Positions 36,704 to 49,642 of a DNA stretch of 64,000 nt are shown here, piece after piece. The translations under genes and the position numbers were made by a program. The stretch is from Centrapalus pauciflorus. Taxonomy: Eukaryota > Streptophyta > Magnoliopsida > Asterales > Asteraceae. The DNA lies in NCBI GenBank assembly GCA_020465985.1, contig JAANYP010002985.1, positions 262,494 to 326,493 of the forward strand, in the 5' to 3' direction. Every line of letters starts with the position of its first letter. Position 1 is the first letter of the stretch. The notes below the pieces were generated by a model. That model did not search any database. It worked only from the letters and a program-made list of their open reading frames with translations, and was not told the DNA's origin.

Positions 36704-37563
36704 AGGGCCGTTTGGTTCATTGGAATCCGAGGGAATTAGAGGTGAAAGGAATCCAATTCCAGTCAATTCATGTGTTTGGTTCAACACTAAAAAAGAATTG
36801 GATTCCATCAAAATTGAAATTTTCCAATGAATGAAGGAAAATAACATTCCTTCATACAATGGATGGAATTCAATTCCTTTTCAAAACAGAAAGTGGTTGA
36901 TTACAAAAATACCCTTACGTTTAACACACTACACTACACCATGTCTAGTCTTACCCCACCCACCCTACCTACCTACCGACCCACCCTACCCTACCCTACC
37001 CTACCTCATCCCACCCACCTTTAACCCACCTACCCCAACCCTACCTTTGCTATCCAACCTACTCTTACCTACTACCCACCATACCTACCATTACCCACCT
37101 ACCCACCCACCCTACCCTACCCCATTCTATCCTATCCCATACCCACCCACCTCTAACCCACCCAACCCTACCTATGTTATCCAACCTAGTATTACCTACT
37201 ACCCACCATACCTACCCTTACCCACCTACACATACCCTACCTACGCTATCCAACCTACTCTTACCTACTACCCACCATACCTATCCCTACCCACCTACCT
37301 ATCCCTCATCCACCCTACCCACCCCATCTCACCCACCCACCCTACCGCTACCCCTATCCATCTCATCTTATTCCTACCTTAGAAATTTATCCGCCTCTAC
37401 CACCCCATCCCATCCTATCCTACCAACGAATTATGAAGTTGGATTCCAATTTCATTTTTAGCCAACCAAACATGATTTGGATTCCAATTCCAATTCCTTG
37501 CAGATTCCAATTCCTTATCAGATTCCAATTCCTTCTAAAACATTCTGCGAACCAAACGTCACC
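36704..37563. mobile_element. PIF/Harbinger-like MITE with C-rich minisatellite core
   Basis: The ends AGGGCCGTTTGGTTC and GAACCAAACGTCACC pair. TTA flanks both sides (36701-36703 and 37564-37566). The ends also carry several copies of ggaattccaattcc-type motif. The core (36930-37390) is an irregular array of ccctacc / cctaccca, strongly C-rich on this strand. The Pro/Tyr/Thr-rich ORF through it is a repeat artefact. Length is 860 bp. Confidence 0.78.
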
Positions 37564-37586
37564 TTAGGGTTTTTATTTAAATTAAA

Positions 37587-38147
37587 GGGAAAATATCATC
37601 AAATAGCTCTGAACTTTCGACTTTGTACACATTTATGTAGTGAACTTTTTTTTGTGCACATATGGTAGTCAAAGTTTCAAAATTGTTCCAATTTGATAGT
37701 TGGCGTACCTTTTAACCGGTTGCTTCCGGTTTCGATGCCTACATGGACAATTTGTTGATGACGTAGCTACCCTTTTTTATATTATACCCGATTTTATCTC
37801 CGTGACAACCCGTTTTTTCAAATCACTCGGGTTTATAACGCCGTATGAAATTAAGAAATCACCCGGATTTATAACGTCGTTTTTTAAAAAACCCGATTAT
37901 AGACCTGGGTGATTTTAAAAAACGGGTTGTCACGTAGAAAAACCAGGTATAATATAAAAACGGGTAGCCACGTCATTAAAAAATTGTCCACGTAGGCATC
38001 GAAACCGGAAACAATCGGTTAAAAGGTACGCCAACTATCAAATTGGAACAATTTTGAAACTTTGACTACCAAAGGTGCCCAAGAAAAAGTTCACTACATA
38101 AATGTATACAAAGTCGAAAGTTCAGAACTATTTGATGTCATTTTCCC
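37587..38147. mobile_element. Fold-back MULE-like element with perfect 9 bp TSD
   Basis: TAAATTAAA precedes (37578-37586) and follows (38148-38156) the element. The ends are GGGAAAATATCATCAAATAG and CTATTTGATGTCATTTTCCC. Inverted arms of about 260 bp cover nearly the entire 561 bp, for example accggttgcttccggtttcg against cgaaaccggaaacaatcggt. No gene is present. Confidence 0.88.
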
Positions 38148-38156
38148 TAAATTAAA

Positions 38157-39382
38157 TCCAAGACCCATTAAAATTCTTAATAAGATTGTGCCCGATGAGG
38201 GATGAAACCCTATATAAACGTGCACCCCACTTGTATGATTTGACGTGTACCTTAATTGTTGTGACGGTTTCTTTGATATTTTAATATTTTCTTTGAATTG
38301 TAATTAGTTAATAGAGTTGATGTGACACGTTAGAGGCAGGTGCAGTTGGTAAAAAATAGTGCATATAGCAACCTCCTTTAATATTTTTTTGAATTGTAAT
38401 TGGTTAACAGAGTTGTTATGACATAATAGAAGATGATGTGGTTGGTAAAATGGGGAAGGGGGTTACGAATAATTAACAACCCCGTTGTTGTTATAAAATT
38501 GAGGAATTTATATTATTAAAGGTAACTTAGTAACTAATTAAAACAAAATGAAATAAGGATTCATATGTATTACAAAATGTATCTTATTCACTAGAATTAA
38601 GATCGAGTTTATGTGACACTATGATAACATTATGATTAAAATGAAAAAATTATGTGATTATATTGTAAAATGACCTATTTTAAGACTAGTGATTTGTATT
38701 ACAGAAGGAGACTAAATCACTTAACATTAATGTCATAAACTGTTTAATGTCACCAACTACACGAGTAAGACGAAATTTGAAAGTTTAATGATTTGAGTTA
38801 ACGAGATTTAATGTTTTGATGACTTCAACAATATGACACAACTATATTGACTAAAACAAAACAAATTTTGAAACCAAATTAAACACATAAATATAAAGTC
38901 ATTTTCAAATGTTTCATTATTATCGTTAACTTTTTTGGTAAATGACATTTCACAATAAATTTAAAGTTTTTCCACATAGCTTTATGTTTGTAACTAACTA
39001 GTTTATAAACTCATGTATTATTTGAATACTTGTAACAGATTATTGGTTACATAATTGAATGGAAATTTAAAATTAAATCATAAAAAAATTAAATATACAA
39101 GAAAAGTATAGGGTTTTTTGCCATAAATATTATTTATCTAACTTATTAAATATACGTGAATAGTAGTTAATTATGTGAATAATTTTTAATAAATAATTGG
39201 TTACATAAAGATGTATGTAATTAAATTAAACCATATAAATTTTAATTCTTTTAAAAAATACAAAAAAGTATGGTTATTATTTTTTCTAAATATACATGAA
39301 GTTAACTTCCTTTATCTGCAAGTAATTCAGGTAATTCAGTCCTATGGTTCTTCATTATCCGCATATGGCCTTTTTTTCCTAG
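38157..39382. other. AT-rich spacer with a local duplication
   Basis: A block starting ttaatattttctttgaattg at 38281 recurs at 38378 (97 bp period), covering gtaattagttaatagagttg and following bases. No gene is recognised in the remainder. Confidence 0.6.
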
Positions 39383-40940
39383 GTGCTCATTTGAGAACTT
39401 GAGAACTATAGGGGTAGTTTTGGAAAAACAAAAATTTATCTTTCCTGTTAATATATTCTCTCTTTCTCTTTCATTAAACCGTAAAAAAAATATGCACATT
39501 TTTCCTTAAGAAAAGATGCACATTTTGTTTCAGTTCATCTAGGACAATCTACGTAGAATATATGATATTTGACATTCTACACGACTATCTACATAGATTA
39601 CATGATAATCTACATAAAATATGTTCGCCGATACTCTACATTAAATATGACAGCTTCATTTTCTATAGTTTTTGAAGTTTAAAATCATGTCCAAACATGT
39701 TTTTTGTTAAAAAAAAATTTTTGTATATGATTCACAAGATTTGAATATTTTTTTTTTGTCTAATTATGTGTTTTTGGTATATTTTATATTAGTTGCATAC
39801 CAAGTGTTTGATAAAATGTCTAAATGATATCATTTCTTTTTGTTTCAGTTCGTCTACGATACTCTACGTAGAATATATGATACTTGACATTCTACGCGAT
39901 ACTCTACATAGACTACTTGACATTCTACATAGATTACGTTCATCGGTTTGTCGGAGGTTCTGGTTCCTAATGGGTGTGTCTTTGATGGTTCAGCGTCTTT
40001 ATGTATTCTATTTAGACTTGGTTTGTATTTTTATAGATCTATGATACTTTATACAGAATAAATAGAATTCTATACAGAGTTGATTGTAGCTAGTTTGTAT
40101 CTATATAGAATATTGTTTATTGTTGTACTAGTAATTTGTTATTGTTGTATCTATGTAAATACATGATAATCTATACAGAATTTATTGTAGCTAGTTTGTA
40201 TCTATATAGAATACTGTTATTGTCGTACTAGTAAAATGTTATCATTGTATATATATAGAATACATGATATTTTACATAGATTACATGATAATTTACATTG
40301 AATATGTTCGCCGATTAATTTGTTAAAACTGTGTTTTTAATGTATTTCTACATACAATACGTGATACTCTACATAGAATACATGATAATATACATAGAAT
40401 ACGTTTATCAGTTTATTTGTTATTGTTGTATCTATATATCTTACAGATCATTCTATGTAAAACATATGAAATGTATAAGAAACATAACATTCTACATAGA
40501 TTATGAATAATAATGTCAATCTACATAAAAATATGAAATGTATAAGAAACATAACATTTACATAGATTATGAATCATAATGTCAATCTACATAAAAGTAT
40601 ATAGATTTATATAACATTCTATATAGAATACATTAATTTTTTAGCAGTTAAACAATTTTCAATATAGAAAAAAATTTATAAAATTTTTTTTTACTATAAA
40701 AATCAATTCTTATGAAACAAAGATAAAATGAAAATGAAAAAAAGTAAGAGAGAGAAAGAGAAAAAACATATTTATTTTTTCCAAAAATACCTTTTGAACA
40801 CATTTTCAAGATTCCCCACCATCAAAGTTCTCTTACAAAAATGTCATTTGACAATTTTCAGTCATAAATCTTCTTGATCTAATAGCCACAAATGGTTTTT
40901 AGGTTCTCATAAATATTTAAGTTCTTAGAAAAACCATTTC
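39383..40940. mobile_element. Non-autonomous derivative of the 20-27 kb MULE family (copy 1)
   Basis: The left side (gagaacttgagaactatagg then ggtagttttgg) matches the element starting at 41129. The right side (ctcataaatatttaagttct then tagaaaaacc) matches its other end. The interior is mostly variants of a motif close to ATTCTACATAGAATACATGA. The outermost left bases are missing. A (CT)n(TA)n tract abuts on the right. No ORF of note. Confidence 0.65.
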
Positions 40941-41128
<188 letters not shown>

Positions 41129-43108
41129 GGGTTGTTTTAAGAACCTAAATATTTGTGAGAACTTGAGAACCATAGGGGTAGTTTTGGAAAAAAAATTTAT
41201 CTCTCCTATTATATATTTTCTTTCTCTTTTAATTAAACCCTAAAAAAATTTGCGCACTTTTTCCTTCATTTCTCCCTCCCTCTCTAAACACTAGAAAACC
41301 CTAAAAAAAACTACTGTCGTCTCCGCCGGCCGCGGCCACGATAAACTCTTTCTTCTCCTTTATATCTCTCACGAATTGGAAGTCCGATGGTCAATAAAAT
41401 GACGATTTGGAAGTCAGATTGCCAAGAAATGAAGATTTAGAAGTCCGACGGTCAAGAAATGAAAGTTATTTGTAAGATATTATATCTAGAATAAATATAT
41501 AAAAGTTATTAGATGTTTTTTTGTTAAAAAAAAGTTTTTGTTTATGATTCACAAGATTTGAATGGTTCTTTCGTTCAAATATATGTTTTTGGTATATTTT
41601 ATATCAGTTGCATACCAAGTATTTGATAAAATGTCTAAATGAATTTTTTTTTGTTTCAGCTAGTCTACGATACTCTACGTAGAATATATAATACCTGACA
41701 TTCTACGCGACGTACTACATAGAATACGTGATACTCTACATAAAATACATGAAATTCTACATAGATTATGTTTATTTGTTTGTCGGGGTTTCTAGTTCCC
41801 AATGGTTTGTATTTGATAGTTCTGCACCTTTATGTATTCTATGTAGATTTGATTTGTATTTTTATTTAGAATATACGATAATCTATATAAAAAATAGTAT
41901 TCTATACAAAAATGATTGTAGTTAGTTTGTTTTTATGTAAAATATTGTTATTGTTGTATTACTTATTTTGTTATTGTCGTATCTATATAGAATAAATAAT
42001 CTATGGAGAATATTTAAATCTGGGATGTTATACTTAGATGTGTGTTATTTGTTAAAAAGATTTTTGTATACGATGCACAAGATTTGAATTTTTTTTGTTT
42101 AAAACTGTATTTTTTGTGTATTTTGTAAAAGTTGTATACCAAGTGTTTAATAAAATGTCCAAATGATATCTTTTTTTTTTTACAATTTCAGTTCGTTTGT
42201 GATATTCAATATAGATTACGCGATACCCTACACAAAACACACGATTCTCTACATGGAATTCTTGATGTTATACATAGATTACGTTTATTAGTTCATCAAA
42301 GATTTTGGTTCCTAGTGGGTTTGTATTTGATGATTTTGCGTCTTTATGATTTGGTTTGTATTTTATATAAAATATATGATACTTTATATAGAACAAATAG
42401 TATTCTATACAGAATTAATTGTAGCTAGTTTGTATCTATGTAGAATATTGTTATTGTTGTACTAGTTAATTAGTTATTGTTGTATCTATATAGAATTCAT
42501 GATACTCTACATGTACATAAAATACATTCACCAGTTAATTTGATAAAATTATGTTTTTGGTGTAATTCTACATAGAATACATGACACTCTACATAAAATA
42601 CATGATAATCTACATAGAATATTTTTACCAGTTAGATTGTTAAAACCAGTGTTTTTGGGTATTTCTACATAAAAAATATAATACTCTACATATAATACAT
42701 GATAATCTATATAGAATACGTTTAGCAATTTATTTGTTATTGTTGTATCTAATTTTCTCTTTATAGGAAAAATTTTCTATATAGCAATTTATTTAGCAAG
42801 TTAAATAGTTTTTTTATCTAGAAAAAAATAAATTTTTTTTATAAAAAGCCGTTTTGTTACTATAAAAATCAATTCTAATGAAAGAAAGAGAAAAAAATGG
42901 AAAAAGAAGTGAGCAAAGGAGAAAAAACATATTTTTTTTCTTTCAAAAATATCTTTTGCACGCCTTTTCAAGATTCATCACTGTCAAAATTTTAAATAAT
43001 TACAAACATATCATTTGACAATTTTAAGACATAGATCTTCTTTATCTAGTGGCCACAAATGGTTATTAGATTCTCACAAATATTTAGGTTCTTAGAAGAA
43101 CCCTTCTC
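41129..43108. mobile_element. Non-autonomous derivative of the 20-27 kb MULE family (copy 2)
   Basis: The left end GGGTTGTTTTAAGAACC and right end GGTTCTTAGAAGAACCCTTC pair and match the coding MULE's left end (GGGTTCTTCTAAGAACC). The first 200 bp include a pyrimidine-rich, GC-richer block (cgtctccgccggccgcggcc) that may be captured 5' UTR sequence. The rest (41660-42760) is a loose array of ttctacgtagaat / ctacatagaatac motifs and gtttgtatctatatagaata. The left border is a (TATG)n/(TA)n tract; the right border is not. Confidence 0.7.
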
Positions 43109-43786
43109 AAATATGGTTCTTGTGTTGTTTTATGGATGTTTTAGATTTTCCGGAAGTTTTTCATAAGATTTTGTTAAGTTAAAGGACTTTTATTGAAACA
43201 TTTTATGTGTAGTGATTTTTACGAAAATATTTTGAGTTGAAAGAGTTTTGTGGAAACGTTTTGATATAACGACTTATTTGAATAATACTGAAAATGCGTT
43301 GGTTTTTACATGATTTTTCCTAAAACATAATGTTTATATTCACACACAAATACACATATATATAACAATAATAAAATATTATGAAATATGATTGTATTTG
43401 TATTATGTTTAATTTTAAAATTTTACTATCTTTATATGATCTGTATTTCTTTTTAATATATATTAATAAATTTATAAAAACAAACAATATTTATTATTTA
43501 GATTTATAGATATGTACATATAAGATATAACTTGGATGTTGATATAAATTTTTTCTAGATTAGATGGATTTTAAATATTTCGTAATTAGATATGTATTAA
43601 AAATTTAACTTTATATAAACTTAAGTTAGATTAAAAGGATAGAAAATTTTGATAAAAAGTAATAATATGAAGTATCGAAAGAGCGTCATTTGACAATTTG
43701 TGTTATCCTTTTATATATATAGTTTCATCTAATTTATAATCTATATTTTCAAAATTGAAATATTTGATACATAATGCATATGTATT
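43109..43786. other. AT-rich spacer, left part of a split degenerate repeat
   Basis: No gene. The phrase gcgtcatttgacaatttgtg near 43684 matches phrases at 49909, 51293 and 52530 on the other side of the copia element, so that element inserted into an older repeat field. Confidence 0.5.
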
Positions 43787-44119
43787 TGAAAACTTTGATT
43801 TTCAATATATTTTGTACTCCAATACATAAAATCAAACGATTTGTATTAAGAATATGAAGATTACAAGAGAGAAAATTGTGCTCTCAATCTCTAGGAATTT
43901 CACACTAAAAAACACACACTTAGGGTGGAGGCTCCCTTTTCGACTCCTCCTAAAACCCTAAGAGAACAATATTATTTATACCTACGCTTACTTTGGGAGT
44001 TTGTCCAAACACTCCCCTCAAAGACTAGGAAATTAATACTCCCCCCAAAGTAAACTTTTACTATTTGCAAAGTAAACCTAGACTTTTATTATATTTAATT
44101 ATACACTATTTTAGGGCTA
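43787..44119 (-). repeat. 3' LTR of copia-like element
   Basis: It shares long identical runs with 49310-49642, for example gtgctctcaatctctaggaa and ctccccccaaagtaaacttt. Several single-base differences suggest the insertion is not very recent. Confidence 0.85.
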
Positions 44120-46167
44120 ATAATCTCCCCTTTAGTGTATAATTAAATATTTACAATTAAGTGCAATTACAGAAGCTTGAATTACAAGAAATATAATTTT
44201 TTAACAATCTCTCCCTTCTTGTAATCAAGGCTTGTATCTTTCTGAAGTCTTTGAACTTTGAAATGACTTTGATCTCTGAACTTTGAAGTACATCATTGAT
44301 CTTCTCCAGATGACTCTCCCCTTAAATCATTCAGATCGGTGGCTCTCACCTTGCGTTTAGTAGGTCTTTCAAAACATTACAACTCTTTTCAGAACATTCT
44401 CCCCCTCATGATGATCATGAGAACTATGATCATCATGTAATCACGCCAGCTCTCCCCTTCAAATGAATAACCTCAATGTGTCTTCAAATCTTCTTTCTTT
44501 GTCGAAGCAGATAATTACAGATTCAGAAAGGAAATATTACATTGAAGAACATTACAGACACAGAAGTACTTATCTTTCTCATGTTACAAACTCAATCAGT
44601 ATCACTCCCCCTCAATAATAAAAAATAAACAATTAGATTATAAAACTTTCTCTCGCCTTCAAAAACAACAATATCTCCCTCATTACAAAATATTCAAGAC
44701 CAATAGGATATTACAATGAAGTTCATGGCTTTGCAACCTGAATATAAGAAAAATGAAACAAATTCATTTGAAAGTAACAATCCAAAACCACATGGGAGTT
44801 TTGTTTGCACAATAGACTAAGTCTATGTGACCTACGTTGAGCGCTGGCGTGACATTAACACTGGTAGGATTTCCAAATAATCATCGTGAAATCCTTTATC
44901 GTCAAAGAATCACTCATATTTGTTCCGACTTTGTCTTGGTAGACAAGCTGTTTATAGTCACGCAGACTGTAGACTCTATGTGTCCTAGAAGTGTATAACA
45001 TTAAGCTCTAGACTCAAAGTGCATCAAGTGAAGTCGGAGACCGGAGAGAATGTCTTCCTTGTTTCAATATCAACAATATCCAAATGATATGTTGATAGAG
45101 AATGTGATATAACTCCTTGTGAATTGAAACAGAAGTCTTTTAAGAGACGACTGAGTAGCTAGGGGGGTTAGGTGCATGCGTCACTTGACGTCTTGTTCAA
45201 TAGCTAATCAAACTCATGGAATTTGGTAGTTGATGTAGGAAACCCAGCAGACTAACACAGTGTTGGTAGGATTATCTTTTCTTTTAATTCTTTCTTACCC
45301 CTCAGATCTCGTATTTTTCAACTGAACTCCCTCCGGCTCACTTTTAAAATACAATGATAAACAGAAAGCATAGCATTGTTAGTTCATGATGCACTCTCAT
45401 CTCCTTTCAATAACCACTCTCAATTGCATTTTATCTACGCTTGACCCTGTTAGTACCCCCGTGGTAACTAACACTCCTCAACTAAATGACCTAAGAACCC
45501 TTACTCACACAAACTAAAGTGGTTTGCTCCTTGGGTAGGTCTTCCGGCTATGGTTTAGACCATAGGAACGATATATATATGCCTAATCACACATATTGGA
45601 CATCATCGGAGTCAGCATGATATCTTGAAGGATATAGCAGTTAAGCTCATGGAGTATTCCAGAAGATGGATGAGAGTTGAATGAAATATCTTGGGAAGTT
45701 TGAGAGACTATGAGAGAACTTCAATAAAAAGTCTGATACAAGATTTGAAAAATAATCAGACTATCATGAAAGAATTAGCTTGTATGGGAAAAACTTGATG
45801 TATGATAGAATTAGAATACGTGGGAGAAATCAGAATATTTGAGAGAATCGCAGGAAGAATGAGATCAAGATCATCACGAAGATTAGATCGATTAATCTTG
45901 GTGGAAATTTATTCAGTTAGAGAATCAGATTATTCTAACAAAACCTTTTAAAGTGTACATTAGAGTATTCAGAACGCTTACACACTTTTCGTTAAGAAGT
46001 CATCTTCAGAGCGCATGTGAAACTCCCCCTGCAAACAAGAACAGTATCAATGAAACATAAAATGTTATGAGTGAATTTCAAGAATGAAACTCAAACTCAA
46101 ACTGATAAGCATAAAAAGTAGGAAAAATTCCAGAGAAGTCGCGTAATCACGGGTTCTAAACTGGGTG

Positions 46168-46360
46168 TTTAGAAACCATTGAAACTTGAAAGATCGGGTT
46201 CTGATATGTCTTGATGCAGAAGCCATTGCTTTGAAGTATGAGTTCCACTTGGAAGTAAGTAGAAGCCATTTCTTTGAAGATCGGGTCCTCAACCGAGCGA
46301 TCAGAAGCCATTACATTGATGTCCGGGTTCCAGTCTGAATGATTTGAAAACCATCTGCAT
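46168..46360 (-). repeat. Imperfect 43-47 bp tandem repeat
   Basis: Four to five copies begin agaagccatt or agaaaccatt (46168, 46216, 46260, 46303, then aaaaccatc near 46347). Each has a cgggttc-like phrase after about 20 bp. They lie directly after the gag-type ORF of the copia-like element. Function unknown. Confidence 0.7.
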
Positions 46361-46364
46361 AAAA

Positions 46365-48145
46365 TTAAATCACTTTTGGTACCCATCGAAAGATTGGTCC
46401 TTTCTTGTTAGATTTAGGATTTTCATCGTCATGTAACAACACAACACTAGGAATCCATTTAACATTTGACACTTGTTTAAACGCAGAACCTTTTGGCATC
46501 CATTTGTATATGGGTCCAACTGGTTTTGAAACGGCCTTAGGAAATGGAACAACCTTTGGCTTGGGTGACTTTGGAAATGCCTTAGGCTTGGCCTTTAGCG
46601 ATGGGTTTTCCAATTTGTCAGGCGGTGATGAGACATGCACTTTTATTTTCATAGAATGACAGCGATTTCGTTTTTCAGGATAAGGTACAAGCTTAGTCAT
46701 TTCAGGAACAGCACGCCAAAAACTTTTTGGACATAAATGAAACAGATTGCAAAAAGAGTATTTCAAAGGATTACTAGCAACATCCTTTCCAGGCACACTA
46801 ACACTATTATCGATTTTCACAAAAGATTCAGGCATGACTGCCTTTTTCACAAAGAAACTTTGAAAATCAAGAGATGTTATTTTAGAAATCCTTCTTGCGT
46901 GATCTGTATGAATAAAACAATGAGAGTCCGTACGTTTGAAAGACTTAGACTTAGAGAAATTACCTTGGTGAGTGGGTTTCTTGGAAGACTTAGATTGACT
47001 CTGAGTCTTCTTGGAAACCTGAGCTTTTGAAGATTATGAACACTCACCTTCAAAAATGACAGAAGGAACTTCAATCTTAGCTTTACCTTTGTCTGATGAT
47101 GCAAGTGGGACTTTGTTAGGATGAGAAGCTTTTGAATCTTTTAAATGAGAATTCAACCTTTTTAAAACTGTGTCAAACTTTTCTTTGTAGATGGTTAATT
47201 CTACATTTTGTTCAAAACTTTGTCTTACCAATTTTTCCTCGCTCTTGAGAAGAGCTTCTTGATAACCAAGAGCTTTCTTTCGAGCTGTCTTTAATTCCTT
47301 TTCTAAAACATTTCTTTTTTGTTGAAGAACTTTTGTAGGAATGTAAAGATGATGGATTGGTTTGACAGGTTCAGCGTTCATTTCAGCTGATAAATAGCTA
47401 GATAAAAAGTCCTCTTCTAGAGTAGGACTCTATAAGGATAACTCTCATTTAGTTCATCATATTTAAAAGACATTTAATTTTCTTTATTTTCACTTCGTTT
47501 CTCATCCTCTTGGGTTAAAACTTCTTTCGATGATCGGTAAACGAAATACTTAAACCCAGCACCCATATACCTCATATTATAAAAAATAGGTAAAACTAAT
47601 TGAACCTTTTCCAAATGCTTAGGATTTTTAAAACCAATTCCTTGTTTGGAATGATAAAACCTAGTCTCTTTGGGTTGATTTAGATGAATAGTTTGATCAG
47701 TTTGACCCCGTTTTAGAAATTCATTATCTAGGGTTTTTATACGTGAGTACAAACCTATTCTCTCTTCTTCTATCATTTTGTATTTTTCCAGATTGTCTAA
47801 GTTTTCCATGCTTACAGATTCTAAGCGTTTTGAAAGAATAGGTATTTCAGACTTCAAGGAATTCTTTTCCTCAGTGATTGTATCCATACAACTCTTAAGG
47901 TAAGTATCCCTATCCTCAGCATCTACGTTTTCAATTAACACTTTCTTTAACACCTCATAGTTGTTTTGCCGCTTCTTTTTATACACAGTGGATTGTTCTT
48001 TTTCAGCAATCAATTCGTTCTTTAATTCATGTAGTTGAGCATGCAGTTCATCACATTTATTCCTAGATTTATAATCAGATAAGGATTGTGTATCAGATAA
48101 ATCAGACGAAGATGAATAACTTTGTACCTGTTTCAAGTGGTTCAT
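46365..48145 (-). pseudogene. Gag-type coiled-coil protein of copia-like element, frameshifted
   Basis: Three open pieces run 48145-47474, 47381-47034 and 46850-46365, with shifted frame between. The first begins MNHLKQVQSYSSSS and forms a long coiled coil (CDELHAQLHELKNELIAEKE, LKSEIPILSKRLESV). The second is also helical (KELKTARKKALGYQEALLK). The third is basic and Pro/Lys-rich (KPKAFPKSPKPKVVPFPK) with Trp-Met/Val-Pro-Lys repeats (KWMPKG, RWVPKV). This composition matches the region between gag and protease in long Asteraceae copia polyproteins, as I recall them. No zinc knuckle is visible. Confidence 0.6.
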
Positions 48146-48446
48146 GAGACAGACTGGATATATATGTCAACTTTCTCCTCGTCGACAGTCTTCTCATGTG
48201 TGGAAAATCCTTGAGTCGTGAGTGTGGAGTGCAAAAGGAGGATCTTCTAGATTGGAAATTGGAAAAACTCAGAAACTTCACAAGTTCGGATGTATCCGAG
48301 GTTGGGAACTAGGTGAAACTTGGATCAGAATTGACTTTTGGACGTTGGTTTTTCTGGTTCTGTACAGAAAAATGTCTGTAACTTTCTTCTGGAGTAGAAT
48401 TAGGCCTCAAAAACTTACTAAACCGGCTTAGCCTATTCTTGAAATC

Positions 48447-48692
48447 GTAGATCTCGTTTCAAGCTTCGTTTTGGCGTATGGTAGGCCGTCTAACGATGTT
48501 CCAGTCAAAAGTTATGGCCTCTGGAAGCACTGAAAGTCAAAAGTTCGAATGGACCCGAAATTCGGATGATCTGAATTTCTAATGGATCCGAATTTCGGAT
48601 GGGTTGTAGATCTCGTTTCAAGCTTCGTTTTGGCGTATGGTAAGGCCATCTAACGATGTTCCAGTCAAAAGTTATGGCCTCTGGAAACACTG
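48447..48692. repeat. 86 bp direct repeat in copia leader
   Basis: gtagatctcgtttcaagctt and the next 65 bases (48447-48531) recur at 48607-48692 with about four differences. The segment between them has three gaatttcggat-like phrases. It lies in the untranslated leader. Confidence 0.85.
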
Positions 48693-49295
48693 AACCGAGA
48701 ATAACACTTAAGAAATTACCTATTAACAATTTCAACGATTAAACAAGAAAACTTGTAATGATTGAACAATAAATGCTCGAAATCAGTACAAGATTAATTT
48801 CTTATGATTATGGAATAGAAAATCAAGCAAAAACAGAATATTAACATAGAATTAAGAGCAAAACCTTCGATTTTTGTGAAGCACACGAAGAACACGAATA
48901 ACAATTAGATCTAAAAAATGTAATTACTCCTTGGATACTTCAAATTAGATTATAAAAATTTCCAGAACAAATTATCTAACATATAAGATCACTCATGCAA
49001 AATTTCATATCATTTCAACAAGTAGAGCACTCAAATTAAAATTATTAATACAAAAACGTAACCGAAAATGACCAGAATAGTAAAATTGTGATTACTCTCC
49101 TGATATTTGGAGTTAGCCTCTTAAATTTTGACAGGATGTTTCTGGCATATACTCACACATCATATCCAAAAATCAGCTTAAACGGACTTCGTAAGAAGTT
49201 TTGGTGATTTTCTGAAGTTTCAGCCCAATTTCATGACTTTTTTTTGTGAAGAACACGAACAAATATGAGATTTCAAGTTTAAATCCAATCTTTTT

Positions 49296-49307
49296 GCTCT
49301 GATACCA
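49296..49307 (-). promoter_or_regulatory. Primer-binding site of copia-like element
   Basis: The minus strand reads TGGTATCAGAGC two bases from the LTR end, the initiator Met tRNA type. Confidence 0.88.
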
Positions 49308-49309
49308 AT

Positions 49310-49642
49310 TGATAACTTTGATTCCCAGTATACTTTGCATTCCAATACATAAAATCAGACGATTTGTATTAAGAATATGAAAATTACAAGAGAGAAATTG
49401 TGCTCTCAATCTCTAGGAATTTCACACTAAAAAACACACACTTAGGGTGGAGACTCCCTTTTCGACTCCTCCTAAAACCCTAAGATAACAATATTATTTA
49501 TACCTAAGCTTACTTTGGGAGTTTGTCTAAGCACTCCCTTCAAAGACTAGGAAATTAATATTCCCCCCAAAGTAAACTTTTACTATATGCAAAGTAAACC
49601 TAGACTTTTATCATATTTAATTATACACTATTTTAGAGCTCA
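49310..49642 (-). repeat. 5' LTR of copia-like element
   Basis: It has TG...CA ends (minus TGAGCTCTAAAA to AAGTTATCA) and lies beside the primer-binding site. Confidence 0.85.

Noticed and set aside
36831..37461. 183-residue and 95-residue Pro/Thr/Tyr-rich ORFs
   Set aside because: They come from the ccctacc minisatellite inside a MITE; no signal peptide or known family.
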